A stretch of 64,000 nt of DNA from Chryseobacterium sp. BGARF1 (GTDB lineage Bacteria; Bacteroidota; Bacteroidia; Flavobacteriales; Weeksellaceae), in the NCBI RefSeq assembly GCF_001677955.1, contig NZ_LELA01000030.1:1-64000 (forward strand), given 5' to 3'. A program made the position numbers and the translations under genes. Within the stretch, counting starts at the first letter, position 1. Every line of letters begins with the position of its first letter. A model generated the notes under the pieces. The model worked only from the letters and a program-made list of their open reading frames with translations. It did no database searches and was not told the DNA's origin. Positions 51,507 to 61,093 of this stretch are shown in pieces.

Positions 51507-51632
51507 TTTTTAACATTAAGAAGTTAAGGTTTTCAGAGAATTGTGCTTAATAAACTTTCATCAAAATCAATTTATTGATTTCTTAAACTGTTCATTATGA
51601 TGTTATTTCTTAATTTCTCAATGTTTAAAAAA
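51507..51632. repeat. Palindromic intergenic element with TTAACATTAAG ends
   Basis: Arms at 51507-51529 (TTTTTTAACATTAAGAAGTT) and 51609-51632 (TTTCTCAATGTTTAAAAAA) are imperfect inverted repeats of about 22 bp enclosing about 80 AT-rich bases. It fills the 51426-51672 gap, which holds no gene. Confidence 0.6.
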
Positions 51633-51672
51633 GAATAAACAAAGTTTATTTAAGTTAAGAAAATTAAAAATG

Positions 51673-52266
51673 TCAATAGTTTAAAGTTCCAATCATAAAA
51701 GTTTTTGAAGCATTCAAAGCTTGTGATGTTTGTGTAAATTCTTTTACGACACCTTTATTTTTGATGTAATTAGAATGAATAAAATAGGTGTCTTTATTTT
51801 CCCTGGTAATAAATCCGGTATGAAAATCTAAGCCGACAATATACACCTGATTTTTATCTTTACTTAAAATATACTTATCTAAATCTTGTCTTTTGCTGAA
51901 ATATTTAATGTCTTTGCAAAGCTTTTTTATCATCACTGACGAAGCTTGTTGCGCTAAATAAGTTCTGTTAATATCAAAACCAAAATCAGTCAGCGTATTG
52001 GTTACAAAATATCCGCAAGCAATTGTTCCTTTCTGTGGCTCCCTCGATGTTCCGTTAAATGACCATGGAGTAGAGGTCCAGTAATTTGAAACATCATAGT
52101 TGATAAATGTAAACAGATATTTTTTCTTATCTTCTTCAGACTTTTTGTTAATCGAAACTAAAAACTCTTTGTACGGAATTTTATTTGTCTCCAAATTTTC
52201 CGATTCAACTTTTGTTTTGTTGCAACCGATAAAGGCTAAAAATACGAAGAAGAAAAGATATTTCAT
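51673..52266 (-). CDS. Lipoprotein with NlpC/P60-like catalytic pattern
   Basis: The 197-residue protein has a lipobox (FLAFIGC, Cys15). The mature domain shows a Cys in GTIACGYFVTNTLTDFGF (about 84), a His in GLDFHTGFITREN (about 150) and a further His in YFIHSNYIKN, the order Cys-His-His seen in NlpC/P60 papain-fold amidases or peptidases. Length and topology are compatible but the overall identity is weak. It may act on peptidoglycan or on an amide bond in the envelope; unproven. It lies just downstream of the amino-acid permease gene, eight bases away. Confidence 0.5.
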   Translation of the reverse strand: MKYLFFFVFLAFIGCNKTKVESENLETNKIPYKEFLVSINKKSEEDKKKYLFTFINYDVSNYWTSTPWSFNGTSREPQKGTIACGYFVTNTLTDFGFDINRTYLAQQASSVMIKKLCKDIKYFSKRQDLDKYILSKDKNQVYIVGLDFHTGFITRENKDTYFIHSNYIKNKGVVKEFTQTSQALNASKTFMIGTLNY

Positions 52267-52273
52267 GGATCAA

Positions 52274-53944
52274 TTAGGCATTTCTCAGCTTACTGTTTTT
52301 ATATCCGTAAAAGAAATAAATAACCAAACCTACAGCGAACCAAATTCCGAAATAAAACCAGTTTTCATGGCTCATTCCGGTAAGAAGATATAAGCAAGAA
52401 CTTAAACCAATTAATGGAATTAAGGATAAATTTTTAATAAATGCTAAAACACAAAGCCCAAGATTAATTAAGATGAAAAAGAAAATAGAAGCTTTGAATT
52501 CTCCTTCTTTAGGATCACTCCATTCCATTAAATGATCAAAAAATTCCGGCTGGAAATAATGGAATCCTACCAATGAACCAATAAATATAACAGGGAAAAT
52601 AATTTTTCCGTTAATATAAGGAAGGTGAAATCTACCTTTGATCTTTTCTTTTGCTGGAAGCATTAAAACTCCTGCACAAACCAATACAAAGGCGAAAATA
52701 GTTCCGATACTTGTAAAATCTAAGATAAAAGTTTTATCGGTGAAAATAATAGGAACCCCCACTACAATACCGGTAACAATCGTTGCAAATGAAGGCGTTT
52801 TGTATTTTGGATGTACATCCTGAAACTTTTTAGGCATCAATCCGTCACGGCTCATTGCGTACCAGATTCTAGGTTGTCCCATTTGGAAAACTAATAGAAC
52901 AGTTGTAATTGCGACAATTGCCACGAAAGAAACCGTCAATTCCATCCATGCAACATTGGCATTCGTCTTTTCAAATATAAATGATAGTGGATCTCCGATG
53001 CCGTCAAACTTTCTGTAATCTACCATTCCCGTTAAGACTAAAGTAAGGGCAATATAAATTACGGTACAAAGAACCAAAGAAATGATCATTCCTTTAGGTA
53101 AGGTTTTTTGTGGGTCTTTTGTTTCTTCAGAAAGTACGCTCAATGCGTCAAATCCTATGTAAGCAAAGAAAACTCCTGAAACAGCACTCATTACTCCTGC
53201 AAAGCCATTCGGCATAAAAGAAGGTTGGCCAGTTTCGATACTTACGGGAGTCCAATTTTCAGTATTGATGTATGAAAAACCAACCAGAATAACCAAAACG
53301 ATCACTGCTAATTTTAGAATAACCAAAGAGTTGTTGAAGTTCTTGCTTTCTTTCACTCCACGGTAGCACAACCACGTAATTAATCCGTTGATAACCAGCG
53401 CCGGAATATCGACGATGAATTTTAAACTTCCTAATAATGGTGCATTTACCCATGCGTTGATGAGTTCTTTATTTGTAGATCCGTTTGTAAAAGCTTTTTT
53501 AGCTTCTGTGTAACTGCAGGTAAGATAATCAGGAATATGCATCCCAAGACGCTCGATAAAGCTGGTGAAATAATCAGACCATGAAAAGGCAACATAAATA
53601 TTTCCGAAAGAGTATTCCATAATCAAAGCCCAACCGATGACCCACGCAATTAATTCACCAAAACTTGCGTATGCATAAGTATAAGCAGAGCCTGCCGTAG
53701 GAATCCTACTTGCAAACTCAGCGTAACATAAAGCTGTGAAACCACAAGCAAAACCACAGATCAAATAGAGAAGAATAACACCGGGACCGCCTCTGAAAAC
53801 GGCTTCACCCAAACTACTGAAGCTGCCCGCTCCAATAATGGCCGCAATACCAAAAAATACGATGTCCCAGGTTCCTAAAACCCTTAAAAGATTCGTTGAT
53901 GTGTCTGTATCTGAGTATTGCTTTCTTCTGAAAAGTTGGTTCAT
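52274..53944 (-). CDS. APC-superfamily amino-acid permease
   Basis: The 556-residue protein has about 12-14 membrane helices and APC hallmarks: WDIVFFGIAAIIGAGSFSSL in helix 1, AVFRGGPGVILLYLICGFAC, and AEFASRIPTAGSAYTYAYAS (about 75-94). The large size and VSGVFFAYIGFDALSVLSEE resemble cationic-amino-acid transporters. The likely role is amino-acid uptake. The lipoprotein with NlpC/P60-like pattern follows, possibly cotranscribed. About 250 bases upstream contain no gene. Confidence 0.9.
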   Translation of the reverse strand: MNQLFRRKQYSDTDTSTNLLRVLGTWDIVFFGIAAIIGAGSFSSLGEAVFRGGPGVILLYLICGFACGFTALCYAEFASRIPTAGSAYTYAYASFGELIAWVIGWALIMEYSFGNIYVAFSWSDYFTSFIERLGMHIPDYLTCSYTEAKKAFTNGSTNKELINAWVNAPLLGSLKFIVDIPALVINGLITWLCYRGVKESKNFNNSLVILKLAVIVLVILVGFSYINTENWTPVSIETGQPSFMPNGFAGVMSAVSGVFFAYIGFDALSVLSEETKDPQKTLPKGMIISLVLCTVIYIALTLVLTGMVDYRKFDGIGDPLSFIFEKTNANVAWMELTVSFVAIVAITTVLLVFQMGQPRIWYAMSRDGLMPKKFQDVHPKYKTPSFATIVTGIVVGVPIIFTDKTFILDFTSIGTIFAFVLVCAGVLMLPAKEKIKGRFHLPYINGKIIFPVIFIGSLVGFHYFQPEFFDHLMEWSDPKEGEFKASIFFFILINLGLCVLAFIKNLSLIPLIGLSSCLYLLTGMSHENWFYFGIWFAVGLVIYFFYGYKNSKLRNA

Positions 53945-54155
53945 TAAATGATAATTTATGTTGAAAAAAACAAATGTAATTATTTCTGAGAAATAATTAA
54001 GATTTTCTTAATCTTTCTTATATAAAAGTTAATAAATGCTAAAAAATAATTCACGGGCTAACAATGTGTAAAAAGACTTGTTTATACAATATCTTTTCGA
54101 TATTTTCGTTGACAATTCAGGGATAAAACCTTCTGAAAATTAAAATATTTGGTCT

Positions 54156-54163
54156 TATTTTTG
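54156..54163 (+). promoter_or_regulatory. -7 promoter box for the large TPR gene
   Basis: TATTTTTG matches TAnnTTTG, 29 bases before the ATG at 54193. Confidence 0.45.
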
Positions 54164-54192
54164 AAGGCCTATCCATTTTAAATTTGATATTA

Positions 54193-57156
54193 ATGAAATC
54201 AAAAAAAATACTTTTAGCGGCTGCTGTTTTCTATTTTGGAGTTTCCGAAGCACAACAGTCTCAATACTTTACCCAAAAGGAAAACTATAGGTTTAACTTA
54301 GCTCAGAATCTTTATCAAACAAAAATATACAACGCTTCTCAATACGAATATGCACGCCAGTATTTCTATAATCAGAATCTGGAGCAGTCGAAAAAAGAAG
54401 CTGCGCAGTTTTTTGATAATGTAATTGGTGTTATTCTTCAGAAAAATCATGCGGAAGACGGTTTGACGGCTTTTATGAAAGAATACCCGAATTCTGCCTA
54501 TTTTGCACAGGCAAACTTACCTTTGGCTGATTATTATTTAGCTAAAAAAGATTTTAAGGAAGCTTTAAAAACTTTAAAGAAGGTTAATCAATATCAATTA
54601 ACCAAAGAAGAAAATACACAGTATATTCTGAAATTGGGGTATGCTAAATTTATGATGGGCGATTCTAAAGGTGCTATTGATGCACTTGAAGAAGCTTACA
54701 AAACTGCTGATGAATCTCAAAAAGGCGATATCGCCTATATGTTGGGACATTTGTATTATTCTAAAAGACAGAATGATCAGGCATTTCAGTATTTTGATTC
54801 GGTAAAAGATCAGCCTAAATATTCAAAATTGGTGCGTCCGTATTATGTGCAGATGTATTATAATGATAAAGATTACGACAAAGCAATTTCGGAAGGAAAT
54901 GCGTTGTTGAATGAAAGTATTTCAAATTCTTACAAAGCAGAGGTTCACAAGATTATTGGTGAATCTTATTTCATGAAGAACGATTACAATTCGGCGTATC
55001 CACATTTGAAGGATTATTTGGCGGTACAGTCGAATCCTTCTGAGAATGATTTGTATGAAATGGGATTTGTAGCAGCGCAGCTTAAAAAATATGACGAAGC
55101 GGTTTCTTACTACAATCAGTTGTTAAACAGCAATTCGGCTTTGGCTCAGAATGCTTATTATCAATTAGGAAATGCTTATTTGGCGGTTGAGAAAAAGCAA
55201 GAAGCACTTTCTGCATTCCGTTCGTCTTATCAAATGGATTACGATAAAAGTGTGAAAAAACTGGCGCATGAGCAGTATGCAAAACTGAGCTACGATATCG
55301 GTAATCCTTTTGAAAGCCCTACAACGGTTATCCAAGATTACATTACCATTAATAATAATGATGCGAAAACATCAGAAATGAGATCACTTTTAGTGAAATC
55401 TTATCTGTATTCCGGAAACTTTAAAGAAACGCTGAATGCGATTGACAAATTACCAAACTCAACTTCTGAGATTAATAAAGTAGACCAGGAAGTTTCTTAT
55501 CTTTTGGGAACGGAAGAGTTTAACAAAGGTAATTTCGATGAAGCTGAAAAATATTTCCTCAGAAGTTTAGAATTTGATTTAAACAAAGAATTCCACAGCA
55601 GGGCTTTATATTGGTTGGGGCAGGTATATTATCAGAAGGGTAATTATCCTTCAGCAATTGTTCGTTACGAAAAACTAACCAACGAAATATTCCCTGAAAA
55701 ACAACAGCTTTCTTACGATTTAGGGTATGCTTATTTTAAATCTAAAAAATTCGATCAGGCAGAGCAATATTTTACACAATATCTTAAAAATCCAAAATCT
55801 GAGTTTAAAAATGATGCAGAACTTCGTTTAGCAGATATTAATTACGCCAACAACGATTTGGATCGTGCGATTGCGATTTACGATAAAAACGAAGACGCAA
55901 CAGACTATACCTTATATCAAAAAGCCTTGGCTTTAGGATTTAAAGATGAGCAAGCTGCGAAAATCACCAACTTAAAATCTTTAATTTCTAAATATCCTGC
56001 TTCAGAATATATCGATGATGCACAATACGAAATAGGAGCAGCTTATGCCGCTCAAAATGATTTTACCAATTCTAATGATTTCTTCGGAAAAGTTATAAAA
56101 TCTTCTTCAGATAAAGATTTGGTAGCCAATGCATCGATTTACAGAGCGCAAAATTATATCGAACAAAATCAAAATGATAAAGCGTTGTCTGAGTTAAGAT
56201 CTTTGGGTGAACAGTATAGAAATACAGCTTATGCACAGAAAATTGTTCAGGCTGCAAAACCGATTTTTACTAAAAATGGGGATGTTTCAGGTTACGCAGA
56301 TTTCGCAAGAAATATAGGCGTAAATATTGATGCTTCTGAAATTGATGAAATCAATTTATCGACTGGAAAACAGTATTTTACAAGGAAAGATTACAAAAAT
56401 GCAATCTCTTATTACGAGAAATATTTAACTCAAAATCCTACAGGAGAAGGTCTTTATCAGGCTAAATACGAGTTGGGAGAAAGTTATTACCAGACCAATA
56501 ATCCTACAAAATCATTATTAGTTCTTCAGGAAGTTGCGAATGTTCAGAACGATTATCAGGATGATGCGCAAACGCGAGTTGCACAGATTTACATCGCACA
56601 AGGAAATTCTGCCGAAGCTAAAAAGTATTTAGAAAATATTAAAAATTCATCCAATGTCAACGTTAAAAATTATGCTAATGTTGAGTTGATGAAAATGTAT
56701 GCTGAAGAAAAGAATTTCTCAGAAGCTGAAAAATTAGCCAACGCTGTAATTGCCAACAATAAAAACTCTGCTGCTGTAATTGAAACAGCAAAAGTCATTA
56801 AGGCACGAAGCTTAATGAATTCAGGGAAAGATAAAGACGCACAAACTGCTTATATGGTTCTTGAAAAATCATCCAACACTGAAGTTGCTGCAGAAGCTTT
56901 CTATGCAAAAGCATTTTATCAAAACAAAGCGAAAGCTTATAAATCTTCTAACGAAACAATCTTTAAAATTGCCAACAATTACGCATCAGAAGATTATTGG
57001 GGAGCAAAAGCATTGGTTTTGATGGCGAAAAATTATATAGGTCTGAAAGATAATTATCAGGCGAGTTATACTTGCGACCAGATTATCTCAAACTATGCAG
57101 ATTTCCCTGAAATTGTTGCAGAAGCGAAGGAAGTTAAAAAACAGATTAAAAAGTAA
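54193..57156 (+). CDS. Large exported tetratricopeptide-repeat protein
   Basis: I start at ATG 54193 (MKSKKILLAAAVFYFGVSEA), a signal peptide; an in-frame TTG lies three codons upstream. The 987 residues are almost entirely helical TPR/Sel1-like repeats, for example YAKFMMGDSKGAIDALEEAY, QVYYQKGNYPSAIVRYEKLT and AYFKSKKFDQAEQYFTQYL. It is a periplasmic scaffold protein, similar in plan to TPR proteins that accompany outer-membrane barrels in Flavobacteriia. Two genes follow at short distance (a lipoprotein and a barrel) and probably form an operon. Confidence 0.88.
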   Translation: MKSKKILLAAAVFYFGVSEAQQSQYFTQKENYRFNLAQNLYQTKIYNASQYEYARQYFYNQNLEQSKKEAAQFFDNVIGVILQKNHAEDGLTAFMKEYPNSAYFAQANLPLADYYLAKKDFKEALKTLKKVNQYQLTKEENTQYILKLGYAKFMMGDSKGAIDALEEAYKTADESQKGDIAYMLGHLYYSKRQNDQAFQYFDSVKDQPKYSKLVRPYYVQMYYNDKDYDKAISEGNALLNESISNSYKAEVHKIIGESYFMKNDYNSAYPHLKDYLAVQSNPSENDLYEMGFVAAQLKKYDEAVSYYNQLLNSNSALAQNAYYQLGNAYLAVEKKQEALSAFRSSYQMDYDKSVKKLAHEQYAKLSYDIGNPFESPTTVIQDYITINNNDAKTSEMRSLLVKSYLYSGNFKETLNAIDKLPNSTSEINKVDQEVSYLLGTEEFNKGNFDEAEKYFLRSLEFDLNKEFHSRALYWLGQVYYQKGNYPSAIVRYEKLTNEIFPEKQQLSYDLGYAYFKSKKFDQAEQYFTQYLKNPKSEFKNDAELRLADINYANNDLDRAIAIYDKNEDATDYTLYQKALALGFKDEQAAKITNLKSLISKYPASEYIDDAQYEIGAAYAAQNDFTNSNDFFGKVIKSSSDKDLVANASIYRAQNYIEQNQNDKALSELRSLGEQYRNTAYAQKIVQAAKPIFTKNGDVSGYADFARNIGVNIDASEIDEINLSTGKQYFTRKDYKNAISYYEKYLTQNPTGEGLYQAKYELGESYYQTNNPTKSLLVLQEVANVQNDYQDDAQTRVAQIYIAQGNSAEAKKYLENIKNSSNVNVKNYANVELMKMYAEEKNFSEAEKLANAVIANNKNSAAVIETAKVIKARSLMNSGKDKDAQTAYMVLEKSSNTEVAAEAFYAKAFYQNKAKAYKSSNETIFKIANNYASEDYWGAKALVLMAKNYIGLKDNYQASYTCDQIISNYADFPEIVAEAKEVKKQIKK

Positions 57157-57166
57157 GTTGAAATAA

Positions 57167-57652
57167 ATGAAACTTAAAGTTTTAACATATTCTTTTTTAT
57201 TATCCGGACTGCTTTGCAGCTGTATTCCTTCGTACAATGTGGCAAAAGAATATAGAAATGTAAAAGCTGATTTTTCTAAGCAAAATGTATTTGTTGCGAA
57301 TAAGGATTTAAAGACTGAATTTGAAATTTTAAAGAATTCAAATATTTATAATATTGTTGAAGACAGTACAAATACTGCTATATTAAAGCTATATCCCATT
57401 CATTCGTATAGTCCGCCATGTGGAAATCCAATGATTGGAAGTATGTTGACCGTAGGGCTTCTTCCGTCTTATTTTCCATATACAGAAACATATAGTTATG
57501 ATATTACTGAAAACAATACAGCCAAAAATTATCAATACAAATTAGAAGTTTATCAAAGCCTTTGGCTGTTTAATATATTCAGACTGGGTAAAACTTATAA
57601 AAAGCAAACAGGGAAGGTTTTATTGGGCAATTATATCGCTTCAAATAAATAA
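57167..57652 (+). CDS. Lipoprotein of unknown function
   Basis: The 161-residue protein has a lipobox (LLSGLLCSC, Cys about 17-19). The mature domain includes AILKLYPIHSYSPPCGNPMI and TETYSYDITENNTAKNYQYK. I do not recognise the family. It lies 10 bases after the TPR gene and 30 bases before the barrel gene, so it is probably a component of the same envelope system. Confidence 0.65.
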   Translation: MKLKVLTYSFLLSGLLCSCIPSYNVAKEYRNVKADFSKQNVFVANKDLKTEFEILKNSNIYNIVEDSTNTAILKLYPIHSYSPPCGNPMIGSMLTVGLLPSYFPYTETYSYDITENNTAKNYQYKLEVYQSLWLFNIFRLGKTYKKQTGKVLLGNYIASNK

Positions 57653-57682
57653 GTTCTCATCTATTTTTCAAATAAAGAAAAT

Positions 57683-59452
57683 ATGAACAAGAAAATTCAA
57701 ATACTATCTATATTATTTTTGGGAATCTCGTCTGTGGCGTTTTCCCAGATCAGAGAAGAAAAGCTGATTCTTAACAAGAAAAGAGAACCGGAAGTAAAGA
57801 AAATCGAGAAGAAGAAAACTTCTGTAGCCATAGAGAAAAATTATCCGCCTGAAGAAAAGTCGGCAAATCCTGTGAAATATACGATTACGGATGTTCCTGC
57901 AGTTTCAGATTTTAAAACTTCTACCATTCAAGGTGAAGATGTAACTCCAAAGTTTGACGGAACGGCTCAAAATAACTATTTCCAAATTGGAATGGGGAAT
58001 TACGGGAAGATTTTAGCCGATGCTAATATTTCTACAACGCTAGAAAATAAGCTGGAAGTCGGTGCAGATGTTCATGTTTTATCGACAAATGGACTGAAAA
58101 AAGTGTATCCTTGGGATTCTAAGCAAAGTTCGGCAGCTTTAGGAGCTTTCTTAAATTCTTACGGTGAAAAAGGAAAAATCAATGTAAATGCTGAATATGG
58201 TTTAAATAACTATAATTATTATGGAATTTATGCTGTAAATCCTTCAGCAGATATCGATTTACAACAAAAAGTAAATCAGTTTAAAGTAAATGGTTATTAT
58301 GATTTTTATTCTAATGAAATTTTAAATGATGTAAGAGTAAAATCATCATTTTTGAGCGATCATTTTGATGCAAAAGAAAATCAGGCTTCCATCTTGGCAA
58401 ATCTTTCAAAGCATGCTGTAAATCTTTCGGATAACGGAATTGTAATGAATGCTGACTTAGGATTAGGCTTAGAAACGGTAAAAACAGATTTTGCGTTATT
58501 AAACAAAAATTCTTCAACGTTTTTCAATGCAGATATTGCTCCGAAAGTAACCTTTGCTAAAGGTGAATCTTATTTAATGTTGGGTTCTTCATTTAATTTT
58601 TTAAATGCAAGAAATTCTAATTTGATTTTAGCAGAAGAATTAAAAAATAACAAAACGTATTGGTTTCCACAGGCTGAATTTCAGGTGGCTGCTTCTAAAG
58701 AATTTAAATTCTATGGTGGAGTAGATGGTGGTTTAAAACTAAATACTTACGCTGAATTATTACAGGAAAATCCGTTTTTGGTTTCAGATCAAATGTTGAG
58801 ACCTACAGAAACGCAATACCATTTTTATGCAGGTTTAAGAGGTGATATCGACGAAACTTTTAAATACGATGTTTCTGCAGGGTTCGGAAAAATGAAAAAC
58901 ATTATGTTCTTCGGAGCCAATAGTCTTTTTACCAACGAATTTACTTTAGACAGACCAGGTTACGATTTTGCTAATACTTTCTCTACAATTTATGATGATG
59001 GAAATGTAAGTGACATTAAAGGTAGCTTGCAATATTTCCCGTTAGAAAACCTAATTGTAGATGCTGATGTAAGATTTTTAAAGTATGATTTAAAAAATTA
59101 TGAAAATATTTATAACGTTCCTTTGGTTACGGGAAGTATCGGTGCAAAATATACGATGTTGGAGAAAAAATTGTCTTTAGGCTTCAAAGGAATTTTTGCA
59201 ACAGACAGAACGACAAATTCGTATATGCTTGAAGGCGTGGGAAGTCCGTCTATGATATTCCAGTCAACTGAAGATACCAATGATAAAGTTGGTGGTTATG
59301 CAGATTTAAACTTGTCTGCAGAGTATAAAATTCACAAAAATTTCAGTATTTTCGCACTCGGAAACAATCTTCTAAGCTCAAAATACCAAACGTACAAAGG
59401 CTACAAAGTTCTTGGTGCGCAGGTTGTAGGAGGTGTGAAGATTACGTTTTAA
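57683..59452 (+). CDS. Outer-membrane beta-barrel (TonB-dependent-receptor-like, no plug)
   Basis: The 589-residue protein has a signal peptide (MNKKIQILSILFLGISSVAF) and a basic, charged linker (about 25-60). The beta-barrel spans about 95-589, with strands such as YFQIGMGNYGKILADANIST, LEVGADVHVLSTNGL and a last strand VVGGVKITF ending in Phe, as in outer-membrane proteins. It resembles the barrel of TonB-dependent receptors, but the N-terminal plug domain and TonB box are not evident. It is the third gene of the TPR-lipoprotein-barrel group; a joint envelope function is inferred. Confidence 0.78.
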   Translation: MNKKIQILSILFLGISSVAFSQIREEKLILNKKREPEVKKIEKKKTSVAIEKNYPPEEKSANPVKYTITDVPAVSDFKTSTIQGEDVTPKFDGTAQNNYFQIGMGNYGKILADANISTTLENKLEVGADVHVLSTNGLKKVYPWDSKQSSAALGAFLNSYGEKGKINVNAEYGLNNYNYYGIYAVNPSADIDLQQKVNQFKVNGYYDFYSNEILNDVRVKSSFLSDHFDAKENQASILANLSKHAVNLSDNGIVMNADLGLGLETVKTDFALLNKNSSTFFNADIAPKVTFAKGESYLMLGSSFNFLNARNSNLILAEELKNNKTYWFPQAEFQVAASKEFKFYGGVDGGLKLNTYAELLQENPFLVSDQMLRPTETQYHFYAGLRGDIDETFKYDVSAGFGKMKNIMFFGANSLFTNEFTLDRPGYDFANTFSTIYDDGNVSDIKGSLQYFPLENLIVDADVRFLKYDLKNYENIYNVPLVTGSIGAKYTMLEKKLSLGFKGIFATDRTTNSYMLEGVGSPSMIFQSTEDTNDKVGGYADLNLSAEYKIHKNFSIFALGNNLLSSKYQTYKGYKVLGAQVVGGVKITF

Positions 59453-59460
59453 AATAATAA

Positions 59461-59518
59461 TTGGTAAATGATAATTGATGAATGATTACAATATCACTTA
59501 TAAATTATCATTTATCAA
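59461..59518. repeat. Inverted repeat between the barrel gene and tRNA-Arg
   Basis: TTGGTAAATGATAATT (59461-59476) and AATTATCATTTATCAA (59503-59518) are inverted with one mismatch. No T run follows. It might act as a transcript end structure. Confidence 0.55.
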
Positions 59519-59530
59519 TGATATAAAATC

Positions 59531-59604
59531 GGCTTCGTAGTTCAACTGGATAGAATATCGGATTTCGGCTCCGAGGGTTGGGGGTTCGAACCCCTCCGAA
59601 GTCA
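59531..59604 (+). tRNA. tRNA-Arg (anticodon UCG)
   Basis: The 74-base cloverleaf folds well. Acceptor arms GGCTTCG/CGAAGTC pair (one G-T). The anticodon stem TCGGA/TCCGA encloses the loop TTTCGGC, giving anticodon TCG. The T loop is TTCGAAC between GGGGG and CCCTC. CCA is not encoded. It would decode CGA. A strong terminator follows. Confidence 0.93.
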
Positions 59605-59613
59605 CAAACGCCC

Positions 59614-59652
59614 AAATGGCTCTAATTTAATCCAAATTGAGCCATTTTTTTT
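59614..59652 (+). terminator. Terminator of tRNA-Arg
   Basis: AAATGGCTC and GAGCCATTT form a perfect 9-bp stem followed by a T run. Confidence 0.85.
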
Positions 59653-59754
59653 GTTTTTGATTCCAGAATAATCCAGATTAATCTTTTTTAGTAAATTTAG
59701 GTTCGAAATAAAAACTAATAATTTTTAGTAATGATACCTCTTACAAATTACTAA

Positions 59755-60311
59755 GGTTTTCTTGGAACATTAAAATATATTGTTGCCGATGATAAAATGA
59801 TACTGAAAATGATCACAGATGAAGATGGACCCACTGTTATAATGAATGAAAGTTTAAATGCTTTGGGGGCTTTTTGAGCAAGATGATCCCAATGTTATTA
59901 AAATAGATTCTGGCGTAGTAAATACGGTTTCAAAAAATAAAGGAGATCAAAAAATATATTGATTATTTAGCAGAAATTATAATTCATGAAGGTGGTCATT
60001 GGGCAGACTATCAAATGGACAATGTTTCCATGGAAGCTAACCCACTTTTTAAGATGAGTCTTAAATCAAAAGGTGCGATACCTGATGCAGGAGATAATTG
60101 GGAAATTATTTATTTTGGAACAGATACTCAATTTTCTGCTTCTGATCGTGATATAATTACTGAAAAGTTTGATGGATTTAGGAGGAATAATGCTGCAAAA
60201 GATTTTAGGCAACAACGTGAAATCATGGACTTGAAATCAAAAAAAATGCCATCTATTTTAGATAATTATAAAAAACCAAAAGATAATTTGCGAGTAAGAC
60301 CATGTTATTAA
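59755..60311 (+). pseudogene. Frameshifted HExxH metallopeptidase-like fragment
   Basis: Three consecutive frames together encode one protein-like sequence. First, VADDKMILKMITDEDGP ... NALGAF ends at a TGA at 59875. Next, EQDDPNVIKIDSGVVNTVSK ends at about 59957. Last, KYIDYLAEIIIHEGGHWADY continues through an intact C-terminus to 60311. HEGGH (59985-59999) is a zinc-peptidase HExxH motif. Two frameshifts and no clear 5' end indicate decay. Only the last 98 codons (from ATG 60015) are open. It may be the leftover C-terminal domain of a larger secreted or polymorphic toxin; that origin is inference. Confidence 0.6.
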
Positions 60312-60330
60312 CCCAAAATCCCTAAACAAT

Positions 60331-61014
60331 ATGAATTTTAAAACTAAAATAGTTATGATTTTATTATCCTCTTTATTAATTACTAATTGTAAGGAGGAAA
60401 TGAAAAAATGTGTAAGCCAATCTACCGATACTAATGTAAAACTATATAATGATTTAACAGATCAGTTGATACCTTATTTTTTTAGAGAAGATTATTTAGG
60501 TGAAAAAAAATATTTTGATAGTTTAAGAGTTCACGATGATGATTTATATATCGAAGAGAAGACAAAAGCGCACAACGAAATTTTTAATCATCCTGAAAAA
60601 TTTCGCAATTTGTATATAGATTCTACTAAAAGTAAAAATACATATTTCGGGACAGATAATACCGAGGTTTATTTAAGACGCATAATCAGAACGAAGGATT
60701 CTTTTAAAGACTTTTCTAATAGTCCAGATATTAAAAATTTAAGCATACGAAGTTCTATAAAAGCAAATCAATTTAATTTGTGTACCGCAAAAGTCCTAGA
60801 TCTGGCAGAGTATGATAAACATACAAATGAATGTGAGATAGGTGTTGTCTATTTTTCAGAGATTGTATTCGATACTTCAAAAAAAAGAGCATTAGTTTTT
60901 GTTGACCATCGTATAAAAAAAGATTATTACGGTAGAAATGCTGTATTTAAACTAAGATTGAATAATGATAATTATTGGGAAATAGAAGATGTTATGTTAG
61001 TGTCAACTTCCTAA
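60331..61014 (+). CDS. Lipoprotein of unknown function, possible immunity protein
   Basis: The 227-residue protein has a lipobox (LLSSLLITNC, Cys about 20). The mature part (DLTDQLIPYFFREDYLGEKK ... FVDHRIKKDYYGRNAVFKLR) is a mixed alpha/beta domain I do not recognise. It follows the HExxH fragment by 20 bases. Orphan toxin C-termini are often followed by their immunity gene, so it could be an immunity lipoprotein, but nothing in the sequence proves it. Confidence 0.55.
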   Translation: MNFKTKIVMILLSSLLITNCKEEMKKCVSQSTDTNVKLYNDLTDQLIPYFFREDYLGEKKYFDSLRVHDDDLYIEEKTKAHNEIFNHPEKFRNLYIDSTKSKNTYFGTDNTEVYLRRIIRTKDSFKDFSNSPDIKNLSIRSSIKANQFNLCTAKVLDLAEYDKHTNECEIGVVYFSEIVFDTSKKRALVFVDHRIKKDYYGRNAVFKLRLNNDNYWEIEDVMLVSTS

Positions 61015-61063
61015 TTTCCGGCTCTTTTCTTTTTTCTCATGAAATTTAGAAGAAGAACAACAC

Positions 61064-61093
61064 AAAAGCCAACTTTTTAGGAGTTGGCTTTTT
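61064..61093. terminator. Hairpin terminator between lipoprotein and RelE/ParE remnant
   Basis: AAAAGCCAACT and AGTTGGCTTTT form an 11-bp stem with T runs on both strands' 3' sides. It could terminate both the plus-strand lipoprotein gene and the minus-strand remnant. Confidence 0.75.
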
